A stretch of DNA of 64,000 nt from Amantichitinum ursilacus (GTDB taxonomy: Bacteria; Pseudomonadota; Gammaproteobacteria; Burkholderiales; Chitinibacteraceae), in the NCBI RefSeq assembly GCF_001294205.1, contig NZ_LAQT01000009.1, positions 248,001 to 312,000 on the forward strand, given 5' to 3'. Of the stretch, positions 28,348-37,294 are shown piece after piece. The notes beneath the pieces are model-generated. The model saw only the letters and a program-made list of their open reading frames with translations. It ran no database searches and had not been told where the DNA came from. The position numbers were made by a program, and so were the translations under genes. The stretch's first letter is position 1. The number at the start of each line of letters is the position of its first letter.

Positions 28348-29970
28348 ATGTCAATGGTCATCAATACAAACGTCGCGTCACTGGACGCACAGCGTAACCT
28401 GTCCAATTCCCAATCGTCGTTGAGCACGTCGCTGCAACGTTTGTCTTCTGGCCTGCGCATCAACAGCGCCAAGGATGACGCGGCTGGCCTGGCCATCTCG
28501 GCCCGCTTCACGTCGCAAATCAACGGTATGGATCAGGCCACCCGTAATGCCAACGACGGCGTTTCGCTGTCGCAGACCGCTGAAGGCGCGCTGGGCGATA
28601 TGGGCGATATGGTTCAACGTATTCGTCAGTTGGCCGTGCAGTCGGGTAACGCCACCAACTCCACGTCTGACCGTCAAGCCCTGAACGCGGAAGTGAACCA
28701 GCTGGTTTCCGAAATGGACCGCACGGCCACGACCACCCAGTTCAACGGCCAGAACCTGTTTGACGGCAGCTTTACTGCCGCTGTGTACCAGGTGGGCGCC
28801 AACGCCAACCAGACCATCACCGCAACCACCGCTAACTTCCGTACCAACCAGTACGGTACTTATCAAATGGGCGGCGGCCTGGGTACCGGCGAACTGGCCA
28901 TCACTTCTGAAGTGTCCGGCTCCACCGAAGGCGCTGTGGGCGCGACCGGTACCGTTGCGGTCAGCAACGCGGTCGTGACTTCCAGCGGCACGATGTCGAT
29001 CAACGGCAAGTCGATTTCCGTGTCGGGCACCGACATGGCTTCCGACGTGGCTGCCAAGATCAACGCGGCTAACACTGGCGTTAAAGCAACTGCACGTACT
29101 GAAGTTGATCTGTCGTTCGGTTCGGGCTCGTACAGCCTGGCCCTGGCTTCGAACAACAACACCTACGTCGGCGTGGCCTTCAGCGTAACGTCTTCGGTTT
29201 CGGGTCAAGCTCCGACCGCTTCCGATTACAACCAGGCTGTGAACGCGTTCAACGCACAACAATCGCAAACGGGTGTTGTGGCTCAGCTGTCGTCCTTCAC
29301 GGACAACACCGGCGCCGTCACCTACGGTATCAAACTGACCAACGATTCTGGCACCAACATCCAGATGACTTCGGCTAGCGGCGTATCGAGCGGCTTCGGC
29401 GGTTCGGTGACCCAGTACAACCTGGATACCACCAACTCCACCGGCAACAACCAGTACACCACCGGTACTGCACTGACCAGCGCAGCAGGTTCGGGCAGCT
29501 TTACCTTCGGTGGCCAGGTGGTGTTGAACTCGGCTAACTCGTACTCGGTAACCACCAGCGGCGCAGGCTTTGCTTCTGGCGTATTCACCACCAAGAACAG
29601 CGACGGCACCATCAACGCTTCGTTCACTTCGGGTGCTGTGAACACTGCAGAACTGAAGACCGTGCAAAGCCTGGATGTGTCGACGGTAGACGGCGCCACT
29701 CAAGCACTGCGTATCGCGGACGATGCACTGTCGTACATCGACTCGCAACGCGCTCAGCTGGGTGCTCTGCAAAGCCGCTTTACGTCCACCATCTCGAACC
29801 TGTCCACGACGTCCGAGAACCTCTCGGCCGCACGTAGCCGGATTCAGGATACGGACTTTGCGTCGGAAACCGCGAGCTTGACCAAGTCGCAGATTCTGCA
29901 ACAAGCGGGCACCGCGATGCTGTCGCAAGCCAACTCGCTGCCGCAAAGCGTACTGAGCCTGCTGAAGTAA
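28348..29970 (+). CDS. fliC: Flagellin FliC
   Basis: This 540-residue flagellin has conserved N-terminal ([20 protein letters not shown], residues 3-22, through about 150) and C-terminal (about 455-540, [20 protein letters not shown]) D0/D1 helices that polymerise into the filament. Between them is a long Ser/Thr/Gly-rich surface domain, well suited to O-glycosylation. It is expressed from the sigma28 promoter at 28254. Codon usage looks more restricted than in the neighbours, as in highly expressed genes. The island upstream probably glycosylates it. A terminator follows. Confidence 0.97.
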   Translation: MSMVINTNVASLDAQRNLSNSQSSLSTSLQRLSSGLRINSAKDDAAGLAISARFTSQINGMDQATRNANDGVSLSQTAEGALGDMGDMVQRIRQLAVQSGNATNSTSDRQALNAEVNQLVSEMDRTATTTQFNGQNLFDGSFTAAVYQVGANANQTITATTANFRTNQYGTYQMGGGLGTGELAITSEVSGSTEGAVGATGTVAVSNAVVTSSGTMSINGKSISVSGTDMASDVAAKINAANTGVKATARTEVDLSFGSGSYSLALASNNNTYVGVAFSVTSSVSGQAPTASDYNQAVNAFNAQQSQTGVVAQLSSFTDNTGAVTYGIKLTNDSGTNIQMTSASGVSSGFGGSVTQYNLDTTNSTGNNQYTTGTALTSAAGSGSFTFGGQVVLNSANSYSVTTSGAGFASGVFTTKNSDGTINASFTSGAVNTAELKTVQSLDVSTVDGATQALRIADDALSYIDSQRAQLGALQSRFTSTISNLSTTSENLSAARSRIQDTDFASETASLTKSQILQQAGTAMLSQANSLPQSVLSLLK

Positions 29971-29993
29971 GCGCCAGCGCTGACTGAAGCAAC

Positions 29994-30013
29994 GCCCCGG
30001 GGCAACCCGGGGC
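29994..30013 (+). other. GCAA-tetraloop hairpin after fliC
   Basis: GCCCCGGG, loop GCAA (a GNRA tetraloop), CCCGGGGC: a perfect 8-bp stem 24 bases after the fliC stop. It may protect the mRNA 3' end or assist the terminator just downstream. Confidence 0.6.
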
Positions 30014-30022
30014 CGCAATACC

Positions 30023-30055
30023 GCCCCGATGCAGCTGGTTCTGCCTCGGGGCTTT
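30023..30055 (+). terminator. Rho-independent terminator after fliC
   Basis: GCCCCGA pairs with TCGGGGC, extended inward after one mismatch by GCAG/CTGC around a CTGGTT loop, and followed by TTTCC. It should make fliC largely monocistronic, with some read-through to flaG. Confidence 0.65.
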
Positions 30056-30077
30056 CCGCGTAACAGGAGACACGATC

Positions 30078-30470
30078 ATGCAGATCCCGTCCGCTAGTGC
30101 CGCCGTTGCCCTTGTGCCCACACCCACTGCCTCGGGTGCCACCGCGACCACCACGCCCGCGCCGCCGATTTTAGGCAGCGCCAGCAGCACTGGTAGCGGC
30201 AGCGCACAACCGCTCGATCCCACCGCCAAAGCCACCGCCAGCGCGACCTCCACGCAAGATGCGGTCGACAAACTGAACGAAGCGCTCAAACAGTATTCCA
30301 AGACCAGTACGCTGGAATTTACGGTGGATGACGCCACCAAAATGCGCCTGGTCAAAGTCATCGATACCCAATCGAAAGAAGTGATCCGCCAGATTCCATC
30401 CGAAGAAGCGGTCCAGATCGCCACCGCGATCGATAAATTTCAGGGTTTGTTGATTAAAGATTCGGCCTGA
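30078..30470 (+). CDS. flaG: Flagellar protein FlaG
   Basis: This 130-residue protein has a low-complexity Ala/Thr/Pro/Ser N-terminal half and a conserved FlaG domain at about residues 62-128 (DAVDKLNEALKQYSKTSTLE, then KVIDTQSKEVIRQIPSEEAV). FlaG influences filament length and lies between fliC and fliD in many polar flagellates, as here. An ACAGGAGAC ribosome site precedes the ATG. The sigma28 promoter of fliD lies at its 3' end and overlaps its stop. Confidence 0.9.
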   Translation: MQIPSASAAVALVPTPTASGATATTTPAPPILGSASSTGSGSAQPLDPTAKATASATSTQDAVDKLNEALKQYSKTSTLEFTVDDATKMRLVKVIDTQSKEVIRQIPSEEAVQIATAIDKFQGLLIKDSA

Positions 30471-30481
30471 CCGGTCGATAA
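30455..30481 (+). promoter_or_regulatory. Sigma28 (FliA) promoter of fliD, inside the flaG 3' end
   Basis: TAAA, 15 bases, then GTCGATAA, the same -35, spacing and -10 variant as the fliC promoter. It starts within the last codons of flaG and lies 112 bases before fliD. Confidence 0.8.
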
Positions 30482-30592
30482 ACAGGTATCACCGCGCACC
30501 GCTGTTCTTATTGAGAATGGCGACTTCGCGTTACGCTTAATGCAAGCTACAGTGGCTTCACGGTATGATGAGTCGCTGCCAAGGAGTGCCGT

Positions 30593-32728
30593 ATGACATC
30601 GAGTGTTAGCAGTTCCAGCCCCACGCCCACCCCCACGCCGTCGACGACCACCAGTTCGGGTTTGTCGTCCAGTTCCAATCTGGGCGCGATTACGTCGATG
30701 GGTATCGGCTCGGGCATCGATGTCTCGGGCATCATTTCGCAGCTGATGGCGGTGGAACAACAACCGCTGACCGTGCTGCAGAAAAAGGAAGCCAGCTACC
30801 AGGCGCAAGTCAGCGCGCTGGGCACGCTGCAAAGCTCGATGTCGGATTTCCAGACTGCCGTCAAAGCGCTGTCTGATCCCACCAAGCTGCAAACCACCAC
30901 CGCCACGCTGGGCAATACCTCGGTCGGCACGGCCACCGCGGACAGCACTGCCCAGGTGTCCAGCCACTCGTTGTCGGTGTCGTCACTGGCATCCAACCAG
31001 GTGCTGGCTTCGGCGCGTTATACCAATACCACTGACCCGGTCGGCACCGGCTCGCTGACCATTGCGTTTGGTTCGTACGACAGCACCAAGGGCTTTACCG
31101 CCAATACCAGCGCCAGTTCGTTTACCGTCAATATCGATAGCAGCAACAACAACATCTTTGGCGTGCGCGATGCGATCAACTCCGCCAACAAAGGCGTAAC
31201 CGCCAGCGTCATCAACGATGGCACTGGCTTCCGTCTTGTGATGAGCTCCAACAACACCGGCGCGTCCAACAGCCTGAAGATCACCTCGTCCGACACCACC
31301 GGCACCGGTTTGTCCAAGCTGACTTACGATCCGGCTTCGACCACCAATACCGTCAGCCAGACCCAAGCGGCCAGCGATGCCTCGTTCTCGGTGGATGGCG
31401 TGGCCATTACCAAGGCCAGCAATACCGTCAGCGATGTCATTCCGGGTGTAACGCTGAACCTGACTGGCACCACCGGCACCACGCCGACCACACTCACCGT
31501 GGGCGTCAACACCGACGACCTGGTCAAGAAAGTACAGGCGATGGTCGATGCGTATAACTCGACCATGGACCAGCTCAATACGCTGACCGGCTACGATGCC
31601 ACCACCGGTGCATCGGGCATTCTTAACGGCCAGACGTCGCTCAACAGCATCAAGACCTCGCTGCGCGCCGTGTTCAACCAGTCGTTGGGCACCACCAACT
31701 CGATCCAGTCGCTGTACGACGTGGGCTTGAGCTTTGGTACCGGCAGCGTGTCGTCCACCGGTACGGTCACGCAGGATGCCAGCAAGGCCGGCGTGCTGAA
31801 CCTCGATACCACCAAACTGAAAGCGGCCATCACCGCGAACCCGACCGCACTGGCCGGCTTGTTTGCCACGGCGGGCAGCACCAGCAAGCCGGGCGCCGTG
31901 ACGTTCAAGGCCTCCAGCAGCCAGACGCAACCCGGCACCTATCCGATTTTTGTGAGCAAAGCCGCCACCCAGGGCTCGGTATCAGGCCCGGCGCTGGATA
32001 GCTCCACGGGCTTTCCGGTCACCATCGACAGCAACAACGCCAGCTTCAGCGTGGGCCTTGATGGCGTGCAATCGGGCGAAATCAAACTGACTGAAGGCGC
32101 GGTGTATAACTCGGCCGCTGATCTGGCCGCCGCCATGCAGACCGCCATCAATAACGATAGCCAGCTGAAAGCCGCGGGCGTATCGGCCTCGGTGGCGTAC
32201 GACACCACCACCGGCGCGATGAAATTTACCTCGAACTCGTTTGGTTCGACTTCGAATATTCAGGTGAACGGTACCTCGCCCAACTCCGCCTCGATCGGCT
32301 TGGGCTATACCGCAGTAAGTACCGGTAGCGACGCAGTGGCCACCATCGGCGGCCAACCGGCCAAGGCGGTCGGTAACGTGTTGACCGGTACGGGCGCGGC
32401 AGCAGGCATGATCGTTACGCTGAGCGGCGGTTCGGTCGGTGATATGGGGACGGTGTCGTTCAGCCAGGGTTTTGCCTATCGGCTGAATGCGGCGATTACC
32501 TCGATGTCGTCGACCACCGGTGTATTCACCACCGTCACCGCGGCGCTGAACAAATCGATTACCGGCATGCAGACGCAAGAAGCACAAATGCAAACGCGGC
32601 TGACCTCGATTCAGGCTAACTATGTAACGCAATTTACGGCCATGGATACGTTGATTGGTCAGCTCAAGTCCACCAGTTCTTATCTGACGCAACAGCTGGC
32701 CAACTTGCCAGGTGTGTCGTCGTCTTAA
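30593..32728 (+). CDS. fliD: Flagellar hook-associated protein 2, filament cap FliD
   Basis: This 711-residue capping protein has a Ser/Thr/Pro-rich leader, then the FliD N-terminal domain (MGIGSGIDVSGIISQLMAVE near residue 36) with a coiled coil, a long variable middle, and the C-terminal domain ending in helices (MQTQEAQMQTRLTSIQANYV, near 660). It is longer than the roughly 470 residues of E. coli FliD, mainly through extra Ser/Thr/Gly-rich surface sequence, and so it too could be a glycosylation target. It folds flagellin at the filament tip. Confidence 0.94.
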   Translation: MTSSVSSSSPTPTPTPSTTTSSGLSSSSNLGAITSMGIGSGIDVSGIISQLMAVEQQPLTVLQKKEASYQAQVSALGTLQSSMSDFQTAVKALSDPTKLQTTTATLGNTSVGTATADSTAQVSSHSLSVSSLASNQVLASARYTNTTDPVGTGSLTIAFGSYDSTKGFTANTSASSFTVNIDSSNNNIFGVRDAINSANKGVTASVINDGTGFRLVMSSNNTGASNSLKITSSDTTGTGLSKLTYDPASTTNTVSQTQAASDASFSVDGVAITKASNTVSDVIPGVTLNLTGTTGTTPTTLTVGVNTDDLVKKVQAMVDAYNSTMDQLNTLTGYDATTGASGILNGQTSLNSIKTSLRAVFNQSLGTTNSIQSLYDVGLSFGTGSVSSTGTVTQDASKAGVLNLDTTKLKAAITANPTALAGLFATAGSTSKPGAVTFKASSSQTQPGTYPIFVSKAATQGSVSGPALDSSTGFPVTIDSNNASFSVGLDGVQSGEIKLTEGAVYNSAADLAAAMQTAINNDSQLKAAGVSASVAYDTTTGAMKFTSNSFGSTSNIQVNGTSPNSASIGLGYTAVSTGSDAVATIGGQPAKAVGNVLTGTGAAAGMIVTLSGGSVGDMGTVSFSQGFAYRLNAAITSMSSTTGVFTTVTAALNKSITGMQTQEAQMQTRLTSIQANYVTQFTAMDTLIGQLKSTSSYLTQQLANLPGVSSS

Positions 32729-32769
32729 AGCGTGCTGGACTTTTACGCAGTTGAACATGGAGGTGCGGC

Positions 32770-33255
32770 ATGAGCTATGCCGTTAAAAAGGCGTTAAAGC
32801 AGTACGGCGACAACAGTCTGGATGTGGCGGTCGAAACGGCCAGCCCGCTTAAACTGGTGGTGATGCTGTACGAAGGCGCCATCAAGGCGGTTGGGCTGGC
32901 CAGGTACCATATGGAAGCTGGCCATATCCCCGACAAGGGCAAGGCCATCAGCCACGCCATCTCCATCATTGATCAGGGCCTGCGACAGTCGCTGGACAAA
33001 TCCAAGGGCGGCGATCTGGCCGAAAACCTGGATCAGCTGTATCGCTACATGACCGAGCAATTGCTGCTGGCCAACCTGCACAACAAGCTGGATGTGCTGG
33101 ACCACGTGGGCAAGTTGCTGGGCGAGCTGAAAGAAAGCTGGGATCAGATTGAAGCGGGTTCGCGCGCGGGCGCGCAACCGGTGGCCGAAGCGCCGCCCCC
33201 CGCTGCCGCCAATCCCAATAACGACCGCGGCACGCTGAGCTATGGCCGTGCCTGA
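32770..33255 (+). CDS. fliS: Flagellin export chaperone FliS
   Basis: This 161-residue four-helix chaperone binds the flagellin C-terminus before export. Family features are QYGDNSLDVAVETASPLKLV near the start, MLYEGAIKAV, and LDQLYRYMTEQLLLANLHNK near residue 95. A 30-residue Ala/Pro/Asn tail extends past the usual FliS end. It follows fliD by 41 bases and overlaps fliT by 14. Confidence 0.94.
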   Translation: MSYAVKKALKQYGDNSLDVAVETASPLKLVVMLYEGAIKAVGLARYHMEAGHIPDKGKAISHAISIIDQGLRQSLDKSKGGDLAENLDQLYRYMTEQLLLANLHNKLDVLDHVGKLLGELKESWDQIEAGSRAGAQPVAEAPPPAAANPNNDRGTLSYGRA

Positions 33256-33565
33256 CCCGGGCGTTGCGGTATACCAACAGTTGTCGTCCACGTGCCTGGC
33301 CATGATGCAGTGGGCGGCCAAAGAAAACTGGGAGGCTTTCTTGATGGAAGCCGAACAGTATGTGGCGCTGAGCGCCGAATTGCGTGACATCAACTGGCAA
33401 AGCCTGCCAGCCGGCGAGCGCGATGTGCTGGCCGAAACGTTACGTAAAACCCAGACGCAGATCGACAGTTTGCTGCCGCACGCCGAAGCCCGGCGCACGG
33501 AGCTTGTCGGCACGCTGAGAAATTTGCAAAATAGCGCAAAGATGCGTCGTGCTTACGGCCCCTGA
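33242..33565 (+). CDS. fliT: Flagellar chaperone FliT-like protein
   Basis: This 107-residue all-helical protein sits directly after and overlapping fliS, the standard place of fliT. Features such as YQQLSSTCLAMMQWAAKENW and a charged C-terminal helix fit the poorly conserved FliT family, which chaperones FliD and checks FlhDC in enterics. ATG at 33242 or GTG at 33248 could start it. The assignment rests partly on position. Confidence 0.75.
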   Translation: MAVPDPGVAVYQQLSSTCLAMMQWAAKENWEAFLMEAEQYVALSAELRDINWQSLPAGERDVLAETLRKTQTQIDSLLPHAEARRTELVGTLRNLQNSAKMRRAYGP

Positions 33566-33630
33566 TAGCTAACCAGATCCGGGCCGCGTTCACGCCGCAC
33601 CGCATCCACCCCGTGCGTTGAGAGGCGCTA

Positions 33631-34047
33631 GTGAACGGCATCCTCATTACCTGGCCGCAGTTGCTCTACCTGGGACTCGTGCTCATCCTGTTTTATGTGG
33701 CCGAGTTGCTGCTGTTTTTGCGCCGCGCCAACGCCCCCAAATCCGTATCGCGCCAGCTGATCAACCAGCTGGAAACCGCGCAGGCGGATATCACCGGTTT
33801 GCGCCAGGAACTGGAGCTGCTGAAGGTGCGCCTGGCCGCCGCGCAAGCCCAGCAAAGCTATCTGTTACCTCATCCCGAAAAAGTGCCTTCTGGCGCCAGC
33901 GAATCCAACGCCGAGACGCCGTATGCACACGCCATCCGCATGGCCCGTCAAGGCGCCGATGCGGCGGCGGTGGCGCAGGAATGCGGCATCTCACGCGGGG
34001 AGGCCGATCTGATCGTGGCGCTGTACCGCACCGAAGGTCATCGGTAA
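33631..34047 (+). CDS. DUF2802 domain protein with N-terminal membrane helix
   Basis: This 138-residue protein starts at GTG. It has one membrane helix (LLYLGLVLILFYVAELLLFL, residues 11-30), a coiled coil (about 42-75) and a C-terminal DUF2802 motif with a helix-turn-helix-like stretch (HAIRMARQGADAAAVAQECG, then ISRGEADLIVALYR). DUF2802 genes often lie in chemotaxis and flagellar loci. Its function is unknown. Confidence 0.8.
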   Translation: MNGILITWPQLLYLGLVLILFYVAELLLFLRRANAPKSVSRQLINQLETAQADITGLRQELELLKVRLAAAQAQQSYLLPHPEKVPSGASESNAETPYAHAIRMARQGADAAAVAQECGISRGEADLIVALYRTEGHR

Positions 34048-34059
34048 GGCGAGGGCGGC

Positions 34060-35205
34060 ATGGTCTCGCAAAGCGGGCTGGGCGCGCTGATCAACCTGTA
34101 CTCGGGCACGAGTAACAGCGTTAACGAAGTCGCCAATGCCCCGATCGAAGAAGCGCTGTTTGGCCTGGGCCAGCAAGTGCAGGGCACGGTGGCGGCGCAA
34201 CTGGGCAATGGGCGCTATGCCGTGCTGGTCAGCAATCAGTTGCTTGATCTGAATCTGCCCGCCGAAACCCAGACTGGCGACCAACTGAATATGACGGTGG
34301 TGGCCAAAGATCCGCGGCTGACCTTTGCGCTCAACAACCAGAGCACTGGCCAGCCTACGCAAACTACCACCACGGCTTCCAATCCGCGCGCCAATGGCGA
34401 TGCGCAATTAAGCGGTGCCAGCCGTTATCTGAATGATCTGCTTACCAGTGGCGATCAAACCAAAGCGGGTAAGGCCGATGGCCTGGTGCATGCAGAACCG
34501 CTGTTTACCGGCATGCCGGATACCAGCAAGCTGGCCGAGAAGCTGGGCCAGGCGCTAGGCCAAAGCGGATTGTTTTACGAATCGCATCAAGCCGAGTGGG
34601 CCACCGGCCAGCGCAGCCTGCAATCACTGCAACAAGAACCGCAGGCCACGCTGAGCAAATCGGCCGAAGCCGCCAGCACGGCCAACAACGCCAAGGCCGA
34701 TGTCGCCACGCAAACGCTGAAACTGGCCAGCGACGCCACGAACAGCCTGACGCAAACCAGCGCGACACCTACGGCGACCACCACGCACGCCATCGACCCG
34801 CAATCGATGTTGCGTAATCTGGTGCAGCAACAACTAGACGTCATCGACCAGCGCCCCATCATCTGGCAAGGCCAGGCGTGGCCGGGCCAACCGATGCAAT
34901 GGCAGTTGCAGGCCGAAAACGAACGCGAAGGCGGCGGCACGCGCGAAACCGAAGCGCAACGCTGGAACACCACGTTGACGCTGGACCTGCCCAACCTGGG
35001 CAAGGTGTCGATTAACGCGTCGCTATCGCAGGGCCAGTTCAGCCTGCAGTTTCATGCCGCCAATAAAGAGACCGCGGCCACGCTGAAACAAGCGCAGCCG
35101 CAGCTATTCCAGCAGTTCTACGATGCCGGTCTGCTGCTGGGCAATACCCGTTTTGACGACGCGCTGAGCGACGCCGCAGGACCCGATGCAACGCAAACCC
35201 CCTAA
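34060..35205 (+). CDS. FliK-like flagellar hook-length control protein
   Basis: This 381-residue protein has a disordered Gln/Thr/Ala-rich middle and a globular C-terminal domain (about 280-365, TLTLDLPNLGKVSINASLSQ) like the Flg_hook domain of FliK. It follows the DUF2802 gene by 12 bases and overlaps an FlhB C-terminal homologue, the very partner that FliK switches. It may be a second, FliK-related protein rather than the hook ruler itself, since it is not with the hook genes. Confidence 0.7.
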   Translation: MVSQSGLGALINLYSGTSNSVNEVANAPIEEALFGLGQQVQGTVAAQLGNGRYAVLVSNQLLDLNLPAETQTGDQLNMTVVAKDPRLTFALNNQSTGQPTQTTTTASNPRANGDAQLSGASRYLNDLLTSGDQTKAGKADGLVHAEPLFTGMPDTSKLAEKLGQALGQSGLFYESHQAEWATGQRSLQSLQQEPQATLSKSAEAASTANNAKADVATQTLKLASDATNSLTQTSATPTATTTHAIDPQSMLRNLVQQQLDVIDQRPIIWQGQAWPGQPMQWQLQAENEREGGGTRETEAQRWNTTLTLDLPNLGKVSINASLSQGQFSLQFHAANKETAATLKQAQPQLFQQFYDAGLLLGNTRFDDALSDAAGPDATQTP

Positions 35206-35515
35206 TCGACACGGTGCATTACAGAACGCAGTGGCGCTCGCTTATAACGAGGCCAGTGGCGCGCCGCGTGTGGTGGCGAAAGGCCGCGGCATTCTGGCTG
35301 AAACGATTATCGAAAAAGCCAAGGAAGCGGGCGTATTTGTGCACGAATCGCCCGAGCTGGTTTCGATGTTGATGCAGGTGGATTTGGACCAGCGCATTCC
35401 GGCGCAGTTGTATCGTGCCGTCGCCGAATTGCTGGCATTTGTTTATCTGGTAGAAAAGGGCGTCGATGCGCCGACGCCCAAACTGACTTTGCCGGAATTA
35501 CCCGAAGAAAAGTGA
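35186..35515 (+). CDS. FlhB C-terminal-domain homologue (FhlB/EscU-type export switch stub)
   Basis: This 109-residue protein aligns to the cytoplasmic end of FlhB only (AVALAYNEASGAPRVVAKGR, then AGVFVHESPELVSMLM and AELLAFVYLVEKG). It has no membrane segments and lacks the self-cleaving NPTH motif. Such stand-alone copies can partly replace the cleaved FlhB C-terminus. It overlaps the fliK-like gene by 20 bases, so the two are co-translated. A weak AAAGTGAT/ATCACTTT dyad spans its stop and may terminate in both directions. Confidence 0.85.
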   Translation: MQRKPPNRHGALQNAVALAYNEASGAPRVVAKGRGILAETIIEKAKEAGVFVHESPELVSMLMQVDLDQRIPAQLYRAVAELLAFVYLVEKGVDAPTPKLTLPELPEEK

Positions 35516-35534
35516 TCGATATAATCGGGCTGGA

Positions 35535-36884
35535 TCAAATCACTTTCATGCCGCGCAATAGCACAATCACAATCAAAACCGGCGAAACATAGCGCACGAC
35601 AAAGAAAATCGCCTTGACCAGCCATTGGTTATCAAGCGTATCTTGATTGCTTAATTGCGCCTGCACCCAGCGCGGCCCGATTACCCAGCCCACAAATAGA
35701 CAAATCAACAAACCACCGACCGGCAACAAGACGTTTGAGCTCACAAAGTCATACAGCCCGAATGCCGACAAGCCAAACAAGGTGGTGTGTTCCAGCACGC
35801 CTTGCGACAAGGCGGCCGGCGCGCCCAATGCTGCAATCAATAACACCGTGCATAAGGTGGCTTTGCGGCGGCTCCATTGCAGGCGCTCGGTAATCATGGC
35901 CACCGGAACCTCCAGAATCGACAGAATTGCGCCCATGGATGCAATGGCCGTCAGCACAAAAAACAATACGGTAAAGATGCTGCCGCCAGGCAAACTGGCA
36001 AAGACCGAGGGAATGGTCAGAAACACCAGGCCGGGGCCATCGGTAGGCTGAAAATGAAAGGTAAATACGGCGGGGAAAATCGCCATGCCGGCCAATAACG
36101 AAATGCTTAAATCCGCCAACATCACGCGACCCGCAGTGGCGGGAATGTTCTGATTGTCGCGGAAATAACTGCCGTAAGTGAGCATGGTGCCCATGCCCAC
36201 CGACAATTTAAAAAACGCCAGGCCGACGGCGGTTAACACCACGGCAGGCGTAATGCGCGAGAAATCGGGCGCAAACAAAAAGCGCAATCCTTCCGCCGCC
36301 CCCGGCAAAGTCAGACTGCGCACGCACAATAACAACAGCAAAACAAATAGCACCGGCATCAGCTTTTTGGTGACGGCCTCAATGCCTTTGGATACGCCCA
36401 GCATGATAATGCCGCCCGCCAAAGCCAATACCAGCCATTGCCAGAATAAAGCCGAGGCGGGCGCGCTAATGGTCTGGCCAAATTGCGCTTGTGCCGCCGC
36501 CGCATCGCCATGAATTAACGTGCCGGTTAATGCTTTGGCGATATACGCAAATACCCAGCCTGCCACTTCGGTATAAAAGCCGAGGATCAATACCGCCGCC
36601 AACAAACCCATATAACCAATGATTTGCCAGAACGGTTGCCTCGGCCGCAAGCGTTCAAACGCCGTCACCGCATTCGCCCGCGTGGCGCGACCGAGCATGG
36701 TTTCGGCAATCATCACCGGCAAACCCAGCAATAAGGTCGCCAGCAAATACACCAGCAAGAAGCCGGCACCGCCATTGGTGCCGGTTAAATATGGAAACTT
36801 CCAGATATTACCCAGCCCCACCGCCGAGCCCAGCGTCGCGACCAGCACGCCAAATGTCGAAGTAAAACCGTCGCGTTGAGTCAT
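35535..36884 (-). CDS. Neurotransmitter:sodium symporter (NSS) family transporter
   Basis: This 449-residue membrane protein has about 11-12 hydrophobic segments. The NSS signature is in the first: TLGSAVGLGNIWKFPYLTGT, with the unwound GNIWKFPY substrate and sodium site at about residues 24-31. It resembles LeuT/MhsT-type amino-acid importers. The ATG at 36884 gives the usual MTQRDGFTSTFG opening; the frame is open further upstream, but that extension is Arg/Cys-rich and not family-like. It converges with the flagellar cluster. Confidence 0.93.
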   Translation of the reverse strand: MTQRDGFTSTFGVLVATLGSAVGLGNIWKFPYLTGTNGGAGFLLVYLLATLLLGLPVMIAETMLGRATRANAVTAFERLRPRQPFWQIIGYMGLLAAVLILGFYTEVAGWVFAYIAKALTGTLIHGDAAAAQAQFGQTISAPASALFWQWLVLALAGGIIMLGVSKGIEAVTKKLMPVLFVLLLLLCVRSLTLPGAAEGLRFLFAPDFSRITPAVVLTAVGLAFFKLSVGMGTMLTYGSYFRDNQNIPATAGRVMLADLSISLLAGMAIFPAVFTFHFQPTDGPGLVFLTIPSVFASLPGGSIFTVLFFVLTAIASMGAILSILEVPVAMITERLQWSRRKATLCTVLLIAALGAPAALSQGVLEHTTLFGLSAFGLYDFVSSNVLLPVGGLLICLFVGWVIGPRWVQAQLSNQDTLDNQWLVKAIFFVVRYVSPVLIVIVLLRGMKVI

Positions 36885-37294
36885 AATGTTTTGCCAGCCG
36901 TGACAGCCGACCCTTGCAAGGATGTGTTGGATTGCACATTCCATCCTGGTCTGCCGCACCCGCCAGCGCCCAACCTTTTGGGCTGGACGGCGCACAGGCA
37001 AACCGATGGCACTTTCCGCAAACGTGATACGACGCGGAGGCGCGATGATAAAGCGCGGGGCGCGGCATGACAGTTGGGAATATCTACACCTTTGGGACTT
37101 GTCCCAGGACAAGGTGTCGGGCGCAATCCGGACTAAGGCCATCCCCTTATCCCATCCGCCCCCGCCGCAGCACGCAAAGCCAAAACCCGCAACGCCATGC
37201 AAAGTGTAGTTTTAAAACCGCGACTACCATTTCTGCTCCGATAACAACCTGATACCGATGCGTACATCGGCCAGTCAGGCACCATGGAGGCAGT
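36885..37294. other. Divergent intergenic region, symporter and beta-glucosidase
   Basis: This 410-base stretch holds no convincing gene. Overlapping inverted repeats lie at 37086-37117: an outer ACACCTT/AAGGTGT pair, and inside it GGGAC/GTCCC and CTTGTCC/GGACAAG, which could form alternative hairpins. A GTTTTAAAAC palindrome lies near 37209. An ATGGAGGC ribosome site precedes the glucosidase. Confidence 0.5.

Noticed and set aside
28378-30018. A 546-codon open frame antisense to fliC
   Set aside because: It mirrors the Ser/Thr-rich flagellin codons and has Arg/Val/Gly shadow composition; no family features.
35535-37202. A 555-codon frame that would extend the symporter by 106 residues
   Set aside because: The extension is Arg/Cys/Pro-rich shadow sequence, while the ATG at 36884 gives the normal NSS N-terminus.
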